NCBI GenBank assembly: GCA_037833965.1
Contig: AP031352.1
Location: 18,332,501-18,396,500 of the forward strand
Length of the DNA: 64,000 nucleotides
Origin: Marchantia polymorpha subsp. ruderalis
Taxonomy: Eukaryota > Streptophyta > Marchantiopsida > Marchantiales > Marchantiaceae
Direction: 5' to 3'
This document shows, one piece after another, positions 1 to 12,999 of the stretch; within the stretch, counting starts at the first letter, position 1, and every line of letters begins with the position of its first letter. The translations under genes were made by a program, and so were the position numbers. Under the pieces are notes generated by a model. It was not told where the DNA came from and ran no database searches. It saw only the letters and a list, made by a program, of their open reading frames with translations.

Positions 1-2100
1 GCGTGTTACTTTACACGTTATTCGGGTCGAACGTACGTATAAAATCTGTATACATACATACGAGACTCGAACCGGGTCGTCGGTAGTGACTGCTGTACCG
101 TACGTTCGCCCTTTCTACTTGTATCGTTGGGTGGTCCTTGCGAAGCTCTGAAAACTTCTCGTCTATTTATTTAATTATTTATTTGTTACTTGATTCGGCG
201 GAGCTGACCGTGGGCATTAGTTCGTCAGGTTCTGGGCCTGATTTTCATGACGAACAGTGAATTTGCCGGAGGTGGAGTCAGAAAGTTTCCATGCTGCTCT
301 TCGACAGCAACTTTTGTGCGAGCTACGGGCTAGCATGAGGACAAGACTGCCGAGATTTTATGCTGGTGGGAATTTGGTGTTCTAAAGTGGGGCCGCTTCC
401 TCATTCGGTGCAGTTTTGAAAATGATCATCACTGTGAGACCTTGCTCGGCAGGAGGAGGTGGGTCATATTCTAGTTCCTGCAATCAGTGTTGTTCTCTTT
501 TCGTTTAACGTGTAAGACCTCAGATCTTTCCCATACAGTGAATCTCAGAATGTGCGGATTGTATCAGTGGTTTATCGACGAGCGACCTTTTGTGAGCCAT
601 GAGAAATGCAGTCCGGTTCGCAAGGCGACAGTTTAGTACTCTGTGCAATATGCACATCATTCAATCAAGCAAGTGATCTTTTCGTACCCAGGTAGCTTAA
701 GTCTTAGAACACAGGATTTGTCGACTTGCATCTCCTTCTTGTTAGCCACGACGGCTTTGACAACAATCGTGACTCGAGATTCCAATCACCATCTTTCCTT
801 TACGACGCGATGGATTGATATCTCAACACATTCACTTTGCACATCTCCGGTCCAACTATCTTATCTGCAAATTTCAACAATAGACGACCCTTTCACAGTT
901 CTTTGGCTTGCACTCTACGGTTGAAAGCCAATCAAGGCCACATCAGGTCCCGTGTTACGTTACAGGAAATTTTGCGCCAAGTATCCAATGCTAAACTATT
1001 ACAAATGGATTCTAAATTTATACTAATTTGAGTTGTCATTTCGGAGTCCGCCCGTGATGTTCTCAACACGGTTTGTCGACATGTCCAAACGAGTGGGAAT
1101 TTATAGTCTGTTTGTTCTACTAAAATTAAGCAGATGAGATTACAATCTAGATAAACTTGCAACAGTTTTATTTATAAAATATATATTGTTTTTTTCAATA
1201 AAATTTTCTCGGTATTTCAACTCACGTTCATTCTTATGTTAATTCTGATATTACCATAGTTTTAAGTTACAATCTAATCAACAGAAAAAGAATATTGCAT
1301 AGTTTAAACTAAGCAATATGTATTTACTAAGAAAAAAATAATATTAGACCAAAATGTTATTTGAGTACGTTACAACTATCATAATATCAAAATGATTCAA
1401 GAAATTAAACACATCAAAATGCACCAAATTTTATTTATCTATACGGTACAGAACATAAACCAATATAACACATGACATATAAAACTTTTGATGCATTATA
1501 TATCACACATTTTAGCATACATTACCTATATATTTTCTAAAGTACAAAAAAACTAATTTCTTAAACATATTTCAGTTATATTCATCCTTTATATGAATTT
1601 CAATTATTCTCGTAAACAATAAGTATTTTGTAATAAAAAAATTATACATCTTGTTAACATGAATAACGGAAATAAGTGTACATCCATACAGTGTGAAATA
1701 CTAAGGACATCTGACTCGCCAACCAACCTTATCGTTTTCGTACCACTGCTGCTTTTTTAAACTCAACATTCTGTGTGGTACTCGGATCACACCAAATGGT
1801 TGTAAATCTGCACTTTGCCAGTCAAAAACCTATACTTCATTGTAAATGTTTTCGAGATGACAGGTTTCACTTAACTAGAATTATGAGCTGCCGTTTGAGT
1901 AGAGTTCTGGTCATGTATCAACACCTTTGCCAATTTGAACTCCTGTACTCAAGGAGACCAAGCAGAATGCTCACATAATTTTAAACCAGCAATATTAACT
2001 CTTCAACAAACAGAGAAACTTAACTTCATGTGGTTAACTTTGACATTTAATAGCTTTTTTTAGGTGATTGAAATTCTTTGATATTCTCTTTAGACATATG
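1..2100. other. Left flank, no gene recognised
   Basis: I see no open frame with recognisable protein features here. The stretch from about 1150 to 1700 is strongly AT-rich. The first kilobase is more balanced in composition and could be transcribed flank of a gene lying outside the window, but nothing in it shows that. Confidence 0.5.
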
Positions 2101-2102
2101 AT

Positions 2103-2271
2103 GAATCTAGCGTGCCTATGACATCTTGTGAACATCGGTAACTGCGCGAACATCTCCTCGCTTATGTACATTATGAGGTTCTACGCCCAAAGGATATGGC
2201 CACAAAGAAAAAGCACTACGACTAAATTTCTTGTCTGATGAGACTTCAAGTGTCATAGGCACGCTAGATTC
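2103..2271. repeat. Perfect 21-bp inverted repeat with 127-bp spacer
   Basis: The 21 bases at 2103-2123 are the exact reverse complement of 2251-2271. The flanks just inside the arms show weak further pairing. An RNA from either strand would form a stem of at least 21 bp. This could be terminal repeats of a small non-autonomous DNA transposon or a small-RNA hairpin; the sequence alone does not decide. No coding frame lies between the arms. Confidence 0.8.
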
Positions 2272-4193
2272 TTTCGTCTCGTCCGTTTTCTAGGAATTTT
2301 CTACGTCAGGCCGACATGCCAACTCGAGATTTTATCTCCGCGGTATTACATTTTCGTGCCTACCGATGAATGCATTAATGATTGTAGAAAAAATTCCAAC
2401 ACGCTACTATTCTTTTCAAATCGCAGTCCTTGTTCACAGAGCGAGCGGTATACACCAACACACTTGCCTCCGCGCCATCTTATCTCGTTTGCATCCTCCA
2501 CGTTCTGAGGTGAGAATGGTTCTCGACTCGTGAGCTTATCCGTCTCCAAACTTATAGGAGCAGCTGCCTTGCCCAACACTCCGTCCCCAGATTAGCTGGA
2601 CGAGCCTCCGGGTTGAAGAATCTCCAAATTCAACCTTCTGATATACACTGCAGCCGATCGTCGCGCTTTACCACTCGAGCCTCCTCCCGAAGCGGGCCCG
2701 ACCTACAGAAGTTCGCTTAACTCGAGTTCGGTCCTCCTCTTAACTGACAGTTAACTGCGGTAGCATAATGGTTACCGCCCGCAACGTACTAATTTCTTGA
2801 GAGTGGGGCTAAGGTGAGGGTGTCGTAATTGCAATAGAGATCAGAGCTTAGCTTAGCTTAACAAGACGTCGTCGTAATATATGCGAAAGTACGAAAGATT
2901 AGTACAAAGTATAATGGCGAAAAAGGATGGGAAGACCTGATCAAGTCGTACAAATCTGTAATAGTTGACACAAAGCTTCGACGGTTGAAAGTGGAACTGT
3001 GTGTAGGAGTGGAGTGTTGAACAGAAATGCTTGCCCTGCTTGCCCTCCCCTCCTTCCATGGTCGATAGATGGATAAGGTCACCGTTTTTTTCCCTTCTTT
3101 CCAAATATTTCTCGTCCTCCATCGCCGTAATGTGGCAGCATGGGGGAACTCCACATTCCGTTCGCTGTTCATGCTGGTCAAGGACATGACAAGAAAGTAG
3201 AGAGAGCGATGGCACCCCAATCCGATTCCTTGTCCGTGGCCAAGCTGCCTTAAAGGCTTGACACTTCGAAAAATCCTCGGGCCCTTGTGGTGATTGATTG
3301 ATTACTCGAGAGACGAAAGGCGCTCGGTCAACATCGAAGACCGTCCCAGCGCTAGACGAGGTCGTGGTGGTGCTCCTTCAGAGTTCGAACCATCGGGACC
3401 AACATGAAACACGTGAACTTCTTCTGCGGCTGATCTAGGCTCTCACGTTCCAGAAGCTCCAGTAGACATTCAGATAAACGGTGCAATGCTCCATCTTCTC
3501 TGCAAATGGAGAGAGATCCTTTGGATTTCATCGGAAAAAGAACGCAACGCAACTTTTGCTTAGATCACCATCTGGATGTACGGACCCAGTAAGTGGATTT
3601 TTTCAATGCGGCGAGAGAGCACACATCAATAATTAAACTCTGCGTCTACCAACTACCAATTGCATTGGTTCTGCTTGGATGCCAATCAAGGAGCCACTCG
3701 CGAAGGATTCAAGGATCCCGTCCATGCGGTACGGTGCAAACATGTAGACCCGAGTGCCAAAAGGAATAAGCATGTGCGATGACATCGAATTTAGCATGTC
3801 TTGACGGTCAAACGTTCAATGCTCGAGCGCGATTGATGTGCCGTAACCCATTCATTTATCTTCCCTACCTTTTGTGCGCTCGAGCCAGTGGCGAAGGAGG
3901 TGATATCGTTAGATTTTTCCCAAGTGTACTGTAATCATTGATGTGAGTTTCATCCGCAGTCGCCCATATGTTTCATGAAGGCGGTATGAACAAGTCTCAG
4001 CCGACTTTATGCTCGTGGGGTGCATCGGTCGTACAGCCACTCACCGAGTATCATAAGATGTAATTTAAGACCAATCCTAACACACATATATATGTATATG
4101 ATAAACAAAATATTTAAATTTGGCATCCTCCGTATTTGTAAAGAATCAAGAGCCATGTGGTGCCATTAGAAATTCAAAAAAACGACAAAAATA
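2272..4193. other. Intergenic, no gene recognised
   Basis: Only short frames without family resemblance are present. A short perfect hairpin (GCGGTA ... TACCGC) near 2757-2778 resembles a tRNA D-arm, but the rest of a tRNA is missing. Confidence 0.4.
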
Positions 4194-4221
4194 AACTGAT
4201 ATATGTATACATATATCAGTT
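4194..4221. repeat. 28-bp perfect AT-rich palindrome
   Basis: The left half, aactgatatatgta, is followed directly by its reverse complement with no spacer. It could extrude as a cruciform. It lies about 80 bp before the hairpin at 4300-4363, so both may belong to one small insertion. Confidence 0.8.
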
Positions 4222-4299
4222 ATTCTGAGTCCTTGATTTTCAACTCTGCATATTCCTTGCACTCCGTGACAATTGTATGGGGTTCTAAGGGTGTTTTAC

Positions 4300-4363
4300 G
4301 GCAGTCACTCCTTGTGTACCTTCACAAGTCACTAATCATGAAGGTACACGAGTAGTGACTGCC
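4300..4363. repeat. Hairpin: 24-bp arms, 16-bp loop
   Basis: Bases 4300-4323 and 4340-4363 are inverted copies with two mismatches and a 16-base loop. A foldback element or an old hairpin RNA gene are the likely readings. Confidence 0.75.
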
Positions 4364-4739
4364 CAATCTCCAGATGTCATGAATAGAGAGCACTGTAACT
4401 TCGATGATACTGTGAACATACGGCATCTCGGCATACTTTTGTATATGCTGTATTATCCGAACTTCAGTGACCGGTGTGAAGCTACACCGTTGCGGAGCTT
4501 GCACAGGTACAGGTGTAGCAGCTGAGAGTTCATGCCTTTGAAAGCAGCGTAGGGTGGCCAATGACATGATTTTCGTTACATGTACAAGTGTATCTCACCA
4601 GTACATATACATCGTAGACATTGCGTAAAACATACGACAAAGCATACGTATTGTTATGTATAGAGGCAAAATATATACTTCGGGTACAAAATGCCGGATT
4701 CTTTCCAGGAAACAAACATGGAATATTTGAGAGATCCAC

Positions 4740-6527
4740 GTGAGGAGAGGAGCGGGGTCACCGCATTTCGTTCACAGGAGTGATAACCATTCAGTGAAGG
4801 ACAGAGGAGAGCAGCCACTGCACTGCAGTACAGAACATAGCAAGCATCGGCGTGGAGTTCGGGTTTGGTTTCTCTCGCTCGCTGGTCTTCTTCTAAGACT
4901 TCTTCTGTGCTTGAGTCTGAGGTAAGGAAGGTCGCCATTTGTGTCTGTCGCAAGCTGCTCTCCTTGGAATTCGACGAGGAGGAGCAGCAGCAGCAGCAGC
5001 TTCGGCCTGTGATGTGTAAAGTGGTCTAGTTTTACACTTCATCTTGCTGCTTGCCGTTGAGACGATCGACAATCGAATCTTCATAATTGCCAAACCTCGG
5101 AACGGAAAATAATCTCGCGGAATAAGCTGCCGTCTCCGCCGTTTGGAGGAAAAGTCCAGACCATAGCCGGTCGGTCAGTCACCCAGCAGCTGAGCTTCTA
5201 CCGTCTGCCCTGTCTAATCTTCACTCGTAGACATGCCTAGGTAGGCATCTAGAATGGTTAGCAGACGAATTTTCTCCCACCAACTGGGGAGTGACTAAAT
5301 ATACAATCCATCCGTTGCTATGGGTTGATTGAATTTTAAGGTGCATACGGAGATTAACTGATCCTTTGGCTATTTCCCCCACCCGAGTAAATAAATACTT
5401 ACCCGGAAGTTAAAGGCCAGGCCACTCCGGAAGTCATACATACATATTGCTGGTTTGGATTTAGTGCGACCACTTTGAGTGGATGATCTCAAATTTTGAC
5501 CAACGTTTCACCTGCAGAATGCGTGGGAATGTTCCGAAATGCTGACCTCGCGGCTCCAAACATTTCGACCGGGCAGGCAGACTTTAATGTGGCAGGACTT
5601 AGGAGAGGAGATCCCGACGGCATGGGAGCGAGATCGGCGTTTGGAGTAGACCTCCGCTTGCCTTACCGAGCACGCTTTTTCGTCGCTCGGTCCGGTCCTC
5701 TCCTCCGTCTCCGTCTTCGTCTTCTGCACTAGCGTCCGGGTCACTTTTGGACAGACCTCTCTCTCTCTCTCTCTCTCTCTGCTTCCTAGACAAGCCCAGC
5801 AGCGAGCTCTGCTCTGCTCTGCTGCTGCTGCTGCGGGCCATGGGGCCCAACTTCCCGGCCTCGCCTCCTTCCTGCTTTACATGATGCCAGCAAGTCACCG
5901 GCTCGGCCACTTCTTTAAATTCGCCTGCCGGTGTACATTTCCCATCTTTCCTTCCCCTCCCCTCCCATCCTCCCCTCCATCTCTCCTCTCCCACTCCCTT
6001 CCATTCCATTCCATTCCATTCAACTCCATCGCAGTGCAGTCCCCTCTTCCTCCTATACATAAAACCTCTGTTCCTCCTCCGGCCTCGACCTCGTCCCTGT
6101 GTTCTCTCCTCCTCCTCCTCCTCCTCCTCTTGCTGCTACTGCTGCTCCTCTTCTGCTGTAGACAGACTTCTGTGTTGTATTGTGTTGTGTCGTTGTGTGG
6201 AGTGAGTTTAGTGAGTGATTGAGTGAGTGAGGTGCAGTCGTAGGAAGAGTAGAAGCGGTGTAATATAGTTGAGGGTAGGATTGCGCTTATGCTTCGGCAA
6301 TTCGTCAACTCGGCGAGCCTTGGAATTGATTACGATTACGCATACATCCGTCCGCCTTCGGGCGCGAGAGAGCGGTGAGATCTCGAGAAATCGCGACGCA
6401 GAAGGAGGAGCGAGAGACAGACGACGACAGCAGCAGCAGCACCATGGAGTCCCGGCCCTGACGAGCACGGAAAGGAAAGCAAAGCAAGGGAAAGCGAAGC
6501 GAAGGAGGAAGTGGTGGTGCTGCGACC
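4740..6527 (+). promoter_or_regulatory. Promoter and repeat-rich 5' leader of the 6528 gene
   Basis: About 1.8 kb upstream of the next gene is GC-rich and full of simple repeats. There is a CAG run near 4984-5000, a 12-unit CT run at 5757-5780, CTG repeats at about 5811-5833, a CTC run at about 6107-6129 and a CAG run just before 6440. CT tracts are common near plant transcription starts. The transcription start cannot be placed. A tiny upstream frame lies near the end of the leader. Confidence 0.45.
6444..6461 (+). promoter_or_regulatory. Five-codon upstream ORF
   Basis: ATG GAG TCC CGG CCC TGA has a strong start context (accATGg). It ends 66 bp before the main start at 6528. If transcribed, ribosomes would meet it first, so it could damp translation of the main protein. 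This assumes the transcription start lies upstream of 6444. Confidence 0.4.
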
Positions 6528-7560
6528 ATGCTCGCAATGGTAGGTGCTCTGTCCGGGATGTTCAAGAAGCCCGGGGCCCGCGTGCCCGACGCGCTGAGTT
6601 CGTCGACCAGTCAATCTGCGGAGGATGTGAGGGCGCGCAGCAAGGACTCCGAGAATGTACAGTACCAGAGCTCGAACTCTCGGGGTCGAATGCCCGGACT
6701 ATGTGGAGTAGATTCCAGTAGGAGCAGGGACCGCAGGCGGAGCCGCGAGGACCGAAATTGGCAGGACAAGAAGATGGATCACGAATTCGATTTCGTCCTC
6801 GTGCCCTCCGATGGCGTCTACATGTCGGGCTCCGAGTCCGACGATTCGGATTGGTCCGTCGGCTGGTTCGAGCCTCACTCGGCCAGCTTCACGGACAACG
6901 AGGACGAGGAGAAATTTCAAGTTCTGGTGCCAAGTTATCGGGCGTCCGCGGCGGAATTGAACCCGCCGATTCACAAGTCGGAGAGCAAGGACTCCAACAC
7001 TCCGCCGTGGGCCTCTCTGCTCAGCAACCTGACCCAATACACAAACTCAGGTTCGCTCTCTCAATTCCATTCCTCTCTCGACTTTGCTGTCGATAATAAT
7101 GCCCGAGCTCGAATCGTCTTTCTCGACTGAGATGCATGTATTTCAATTCAAATCCGAAGGGAATCCGGCGAAATCCGAACCTCCCGCCGAGCTCGCTCTC
7201 CTATTGCCCAGCCTCTCTCTCTATCTGGTCGAAGAGAAGCTGCGCAATCGGACGTCTGCGTGCCATGTACTGCCCAGCGCTGGGCAATTGGACAGCGGTG
7301 CCGTGGGTGGCGAAGACGTGTGCACCGCTCTTCGAAGGAGCCGAGGGAGCACCTCTTCGAAGAGGCGGAAAGTGTGTGCGGAACACGCAATTGGGCGTGG
7401 GTGGGTGCCATACACGGGCTCGAGAAATTGTGGGTGCGTGAGTGAGGGTGTGGAGTACATTGAGACTAGCGCGACTGATGATGCGGTTGCTTGGCTTGTT
7501 CGCGCAGATATGCAGAAGCAATTGGACCTGTGGCTGCAGTCTCTGACATCTAACAACTGA
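6528..7560 (+). CDS. Small acidic protein of unknown function, two exons
   Basis: Exons are 6528-7050 and 7508-7560, joined in phase 1 across a GT-AG intron, giving 191 residues. The first ATG lies in a good context (gaccATGc); a second at 6537 is an alternative. The N-terminal third is rich in Ser and Arg. The centre holds a conserved-looking acidic core (FDFVLVPSDG, then SDWSVGWFEPHSASF, then VLVPSYR), and exon 2 adds a short C-terminus, QKQLDLWLQSLTSNN. The aromatic and acidic core resembles small uncharacterised plant proteins, but I cannot name the family. No signal peptide or membrane segment is visible. The clean splice into a sensible C-terminus and the composition support a real gene. 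Confidence 0.65.
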
Positions 7561-8500
7561 CGAGGACGACGACGAGGACGAGGACCCACCGATCGATCCG
7601 AGCTTTGCTGGGCTCCATGCACGGGTCGAGCATGGAGCCCCGTTTGCCGCAGCGGAAGCTAGTAGCGCCCGGGGCGAGCTCCGTGATGCGAACCGCACGA
7701 CGCAGGACGAGGACGAAGCGCGGACAACCGCGACGTCGTCGTGTACGGTTCTTGGTCTCGTGTGTAAATATGTAGGCGAGAGATTTTGTACAGAAGTGTA
7801 GATGATGATGATGATGACGACGGTGACGGTGACGACGATATGATGTACCCAGAGCGTAATTTTGGTTATGATGTGCACTGAGACTCGGGTCGAGGTAGTT
7901 TTTGAGGTACAGGATACAGGATTTGACCCTGTCGCGAAGGTGGGCTATCCTTTTCACGATGACGTAGTCGTAGTACTCGTGCTTAGTTTTGGTTCAGGGC
8001 CTGGCTAGCATCATGATCTGGAAATTTCCGAAAACTGACATCCAGTGAGTGCGATTCCACCCTTATTAGACACGATTGAATCCCCCCTCGAAGCCATTTT
8101 TTTTAGCCCTGCTGACTGACACACACCGAGTCAGTAGTGGGTTATTCCTCCCTTGATAGAGATGGTCAGGGAACGACAATAGGGCTCCCTTTTACACCGG
8201 ATGGCCATGGCGCATGTAATGTTTGTAGGTTGTAGTTACGCGCAACTCGATCTGCTCACCTTCGCAGCTTGTAAAGAGTGTAGCGTAGCGTAGCCTAGTG
8301 GAAGTGAAGTGAAGTGAAGTGAAGTGTAGTGTAGTGTAGTGTAGTGCAGTGCAATCCTCTCCGGCAGGACTGAGGAGAAAGTGATAGAAATTCGGCACTT
8401 CTGTTTGCGAAATCGATGATTGTAACTCACGGCACGCGTGCTGAACTACTCTGAATTTTGAAATGTACTTTATATTTGTAAGTAGGAAACTCTATCGCCT
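7561..8500 (+). other. Likely 3' UTR and flank with simple repeats
   Basis: Downstream of the stop lie GAC/GAT triplet repeats (about 7561-7590 and 7801-7845) and a 5-base tandem repeat (gaagt, then gtagt) at 8301-8353. No coding frame is recognised. Confidence 0.45.
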
Positions 8501-11500
8501 TCTTCGGGTCTCTGTCTGTCACGCGTGACGGGCGCCTTTATAAACGAGTTGGTTGTGTTCTCTGATTTCTACCATTGTCTTTCTCTGTCGCTCTCTCTCT
8601 CTCTCTTTGCAAGTGGCATGATCGTTTTCTCCCTGGATTTCCGTGGCTCGAGCTCGAGCTGGAATACTGGCGAGAGACAGAGAGAGATGGTGAGCTGCTG
8701 TTCCTTCTATAGGGCCCCTCTCGCATCTCTTGGATATGTCCGCCGCAGGTTTCTCAAGATTATTTTATGTCCATCGCCGTCTAGCTTCTACATAGACTCT
8801 CACGAATGTTGCGTGCTCCGGTTTGCCGAGGGGAGGATCTTATCCCTCTGACCAGGAAGGCTTACCTTTTGGAATTGTTCCGAGTGTCCACTTTCTGCAC
8901 CGTTCTCGTCCCAATGGGCCTCGGCCCCACGCGAGAGAGAATTGGAAGATTTACCGAACTGCTCGCAGCGTTTTCAAAGCTTCCTATTTCCATTTCACCC
9001 GCACCGATAAACTGCGGCTCTCCACCGTCAACCTGCGAGATGCAAGTGTTTTATTATACACAGCAGTGCAGAAAACGTAGCTCAGCAATGTCCACCATCC
9101 ATCTGTAAGCACCACATCGTAACCAGAGAGGCGCTGTAAAAGACGGTTTCGAATGCCAACTTTGCCACGAAAGAAAGGTGTGAGATATGGTCTTCCGATT
9201 CTATTTGAGTCACTCCTTTTCTTCGAATGATGGACGCCGATGAAAATCTGAAACCAGGACGGCGAAACAGCCGTCCACTTTTGTGTCAGGGCAGATCGTT
9301 GGTCCTTGACCTTTTCAGAGAAGCTCGGTGGTACGTCTGCCCAACTCCATCTCTCTCTTTCTCTCTCTCTCTCTGTGCGTTGTACTGGCACACAAGGACT
9401 CTGCATTTCTGATTCGGTCATGCACGCATGTATCATTCCGTGGATACACACTTGGGAGGCCAGAAATCTCGACGCTGGGTCAGACACGGGCAAGCCACTG
9501 GACGCAGTGGAACGATGGTGGTAAGAGAGATGGGATGGGATGGAATGGGCTGAAACCAGGGGGAGTAAGCAGAGCAGAGCAGAGCAGAGCAGTGCAATGT
9601 TTGGCCATGGGGTATCTGATGATGATGATGACACGAGTGAAGTGTTGCAGGGCCGGGCCGTACGTCTGACCTACTCTGAATGTCGTGCTGGTTGTCGTCG
9701 CCACGCTCGAGCCTCTTCTTGCCCATGGAGATCGGCCCGCCTCGAAAACCTGTGCCTGCCCGACCTAACAACCTTCGGCTGGCTGGCTCTATGGCTGGCT
9801 GGCTGCTTGTCGAGTGGTGACGACCTCGCTCATGAAAGAGTGCCTTGCTCGCTTGTCATGCTCATCACATTCAATGTGCGAGTTCGTTCACTGGGCGAAT
9901 TGCTGATCACGAGCAAGACGAACGACCCCATCCATGGCCCTCGAATACCGCAGCGAGTTAATCATGCAAATACACAAACGAATCCCCCTCCCTCCCTCCA
10001 TTCCACTGACCGACGCATGGAGGGTGCAGGGCTTCCCCCTCCATGTGCAGCAGCAGCCCTGCCCCTGCCGCTGCCCGACCTTGCTGTTCTCATTTCCCCA
10101 CGAAATCCCAGAAATATTTTATTCCTCACGCGGCCCGCCGCCATGCCGGCCGACTGAGGCCGACGAAGGCGAAGCTCGGCCTCAGATGAGGAGAAGTTTT
10201 GGTGGGAGGTTTAAGTGCTCCACTGCTCCTGCCTCATGAAGGGGCGATCGATATATGCCTTTGGGCTGTGACGACGCTGGTCATGGTCGTCCACTCCATA
10301 GTGGAAACCGGTGCAAATTTCCACCGACTCGAGATCATCATCTTTCAATGCGGAGCGGTCGAGCTCCATCGGAATTGGGAATTCTTCAAAAGTCACCAGA
10401 CAGGAAGTGGTAGTGGGAGTGGGAGCGAGCGGACCTTGCTTGGGCATAAAACCTTCTCGTGCACGAATGTCTCGTAGTTGTTGCCATCATCATCATGCCG
10501 AGCTTCGTGAGCCAATAGAGCTCCGACGAGATCCCCGCACCAATGGCTTCGAGGGAATCCATGTCCTCGCATGCGCATTTTACATCAGCAAATTTGTGGC
10601 ATCTGCAGCCAGCGCAGGACGCATCGGACGAGGTGGCACGGAGTAGTAGCAGCGTAGGACATTCGAATGTAGGTTCGACGTCGTCGTGATGAGACTCCTC
10701 CTCTCGCCGATCCTTTTCCTTTCCTTTCGAGTCCTGCGCTTCCTTTCGATCGATCCGGGCAGATATTGCTCGCCCTCGCCCTCGCCAACGTACTGCTCGA
10801 CGCACTTTCTGTTAAAGCCTGCCCTTCTTCTCTGAAAGCCACAGTTTCCATCCATAAATACCACGGCACCTCGGCCAATGCGGTGCCCGTCTTTTCCACA
10901 GAGCGCATACCATCGCACTTGGTCTCTTGTCCCTAGTGCTTCGAGCTAGGCATACGATCAGCGAATCTAAGAGTACGCATCACATGGACAGCAGAGGGAG
11001 GGAGGAGGAGAGGAGAGAGAGAGGGAAGGGAGGCTGCTGCTCATTGCCACTTACTGTTTGCAAAAGGTACAGCGGAGGTATGATTAGCCATTGTACGGCG
11101 AGAGGGGCATGCTTGGAAAGGTCTTGTTGACTTTGAAATCTGGACCCCACTTCGGACAAAAGCAGTGCATAGCCAACGATCGTTCTCACAAAGATCAAGT
11201 TCGGGGCCCAACTCTATCCACAACCGGGCCACTCGAAAGACAATTTTACGCAACAGGTGCGTATTTGTCTTGCATGACGAGTTTCCCGTCTCTCTCTCTC
11301 TCTCACTCTCTCCCTCCCTCTCCCTCCCTCCCTCGTACGCTCTGCAGTGTTTACAGGCTACGTGCAGCTAGCATTTGCGACACCCAGGGCCCACTCGCCA
11401 AATCGTTCACTGAAAGAAGCTTGCACACTTGGTCCACTTTTTTTTTTGTCAGTTCTCGGTCTCCAGCTCCTCTTTTCTTTTCGTTGATCGATATAAACCT

Positions 11501-12600
11501 TCCATCATAGCGAGCGCACTTTTTCGTTTCGATATCTTCCCGGCTATGGAATTTTGTGCTCGCTTTCGGTGGGTGCGCTCGCTGCTGCAGATCGCCTCTT
11601 CCTTTGGCAATTCTGTCCACATTTCCGACTCCCAAGCCACAACCTCTTCTTCGTTGGGAGAACTCGAGCTCATCCATCCAGTCCGTTGTGCTCGTTGCCA
11701 AATCTCGGCCACTGGACTGAAACATCTGAGGGCCCTCTTGAGCTAGTCTGCTCGAATCGCGCACAAGGCAGCGATTCGATGGTAGCCAGTATCGATGTCG
11801 ACAGCGCACGTACCAGGCGAGGAACATCGGGCCATGGCACGGAGCTCAGACATATGGCCATCTAGTGGCAAGCGTGCAGCATGTGAAACAGTACAGTGTG
11901 TCACTGCACTCTCGATAGCACGGCCTGCTTCCAAATATTCCTGGAATGTACCAACCGTATGGAACCAATCCGCCTCTTGTCAAGGTCAACAAAGCAGATT
12001 CCAGTTTTCACCACTCGGCTCAGTCTACGTATCGAGTGGATGAATGTAGAAACGCGATGGTGGTTCGCCTCCTCGTATCAGGTCTGCCTCAAGCTAATAC
12101 GAGAAATGGAGATGGAACCGCACGACGTGCTTGGGCTTACCTTGAGTGTCTGAACATACTACTGCCGCATAGAACACAAGTCATGAGAAAACTGTTTTTC
12201 CCTCAATCCTGGGATCCTACAAGTTCTCGCTAATGCCGGAGTTTTGGCTCTCTCTGCTCCAAACGTGAAGAGAAACAGAGAAAGTTTAGTGGCTATCACA
12301 CGTGTAACCAATGTCCGGTCACCTTGCAAATGCGAACACAAACCTGTCAACGCACATCACAATATCTAAGTATTTGATTCGATTTCAAACTCGCCACTAT
12401 GGAATTGGAGTTTACAACCTCCTGAAATTCCGTGCATGAGATTTCTCTGGAACTGAAGTTTGGAGTCGTCTAGATCCTTGCAAATGAGTCATAAGTTAAA
12501 GTTTCGCGAAGACTGCAACCTGGGAAGACCATGTGGACTTCAATGCAAGTTGCTGGCTATATGCTCAACTATATCTAACGAAAGGGGTCTGATATGTGGC
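8501..12600. other. Intergenic, simple-repeat-rich, no gene recognised
   Basis: CT runs occur at about 8591-8607, 9351-9373 and 11289-11305. An AGAGC repeat lies at about 9570-9592 and a GGCTG repeat near 9777-9808. Many short frames exist on both strands, but none shows a domain, a conserved motif or sensible splicing. A non-coding transcript cannot be excluded. Confidence 0.4.
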
Positions 12601-12630
12601 ATCTGTACCTTTCGATGACCAGCCTGGATT

Positions 12631-12992
12631 CTGATACGAAGTTTGAATCTCAAGGTCTGGGCCTTCGACAGATAATCCTGGATGAGAGACCAATATAACG
12701 GCCAGACACACGCACCCCTTACGAAGGTGATCTGGCAACACGTCGAGAACTAAACTTGATAGCGAGATGGACACAGGGCTCTTGAACACACGTGAGCAGA
12801 TGATCCACTGGATGGTCTTGTCAACTCTTATGGAGCCATTACCTTCCTCTGCCGATACTCTGCAATGACGCCTAGAGTCACTCGAACTTACATTTGTTGA
12901 CATCGACTATTGTCAATTCTTGGACTTTGAAGGACACTGGTTGAAGGATGTTTGTAGAAGGCCCAGACCTTGAGATTTAAACTTCGTATCAG
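12631..12992. mobile_element. Foldback/MITE-like element with 36-bp inverted arms
   Basis: Bases 12631-12666 and 12957-12992 are inverted copies with one mismatch in 36. Weaker inverted similarity continues for about 20-25 bp on both the inner and outer side of each arm, so the ends of the element may lie outside these points. The 290 bp between the arms has no recognised coding. Size and shape fit a non-autonomous DNA transposon. I did not find a clear target-site duplication. Confidence 0.6.
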
Positions 12993-12999
12993 ATTTCAG

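Noticed and set aside
2757..2790. tRNA-like D-arm hairpin (GCGGTA ... TACCGC)
   Set aside because: There is no anticodon arm, no GGTTCGA-type T-arm and no acceptor stem pairing around it.
5599..6308. Long overlapping frames on both strands in the CT/CTC-rich leader
   Set aside because: They are open because of simple repeats and encode Ser/Pro/Leu or Arg/Glu runs with no domain.
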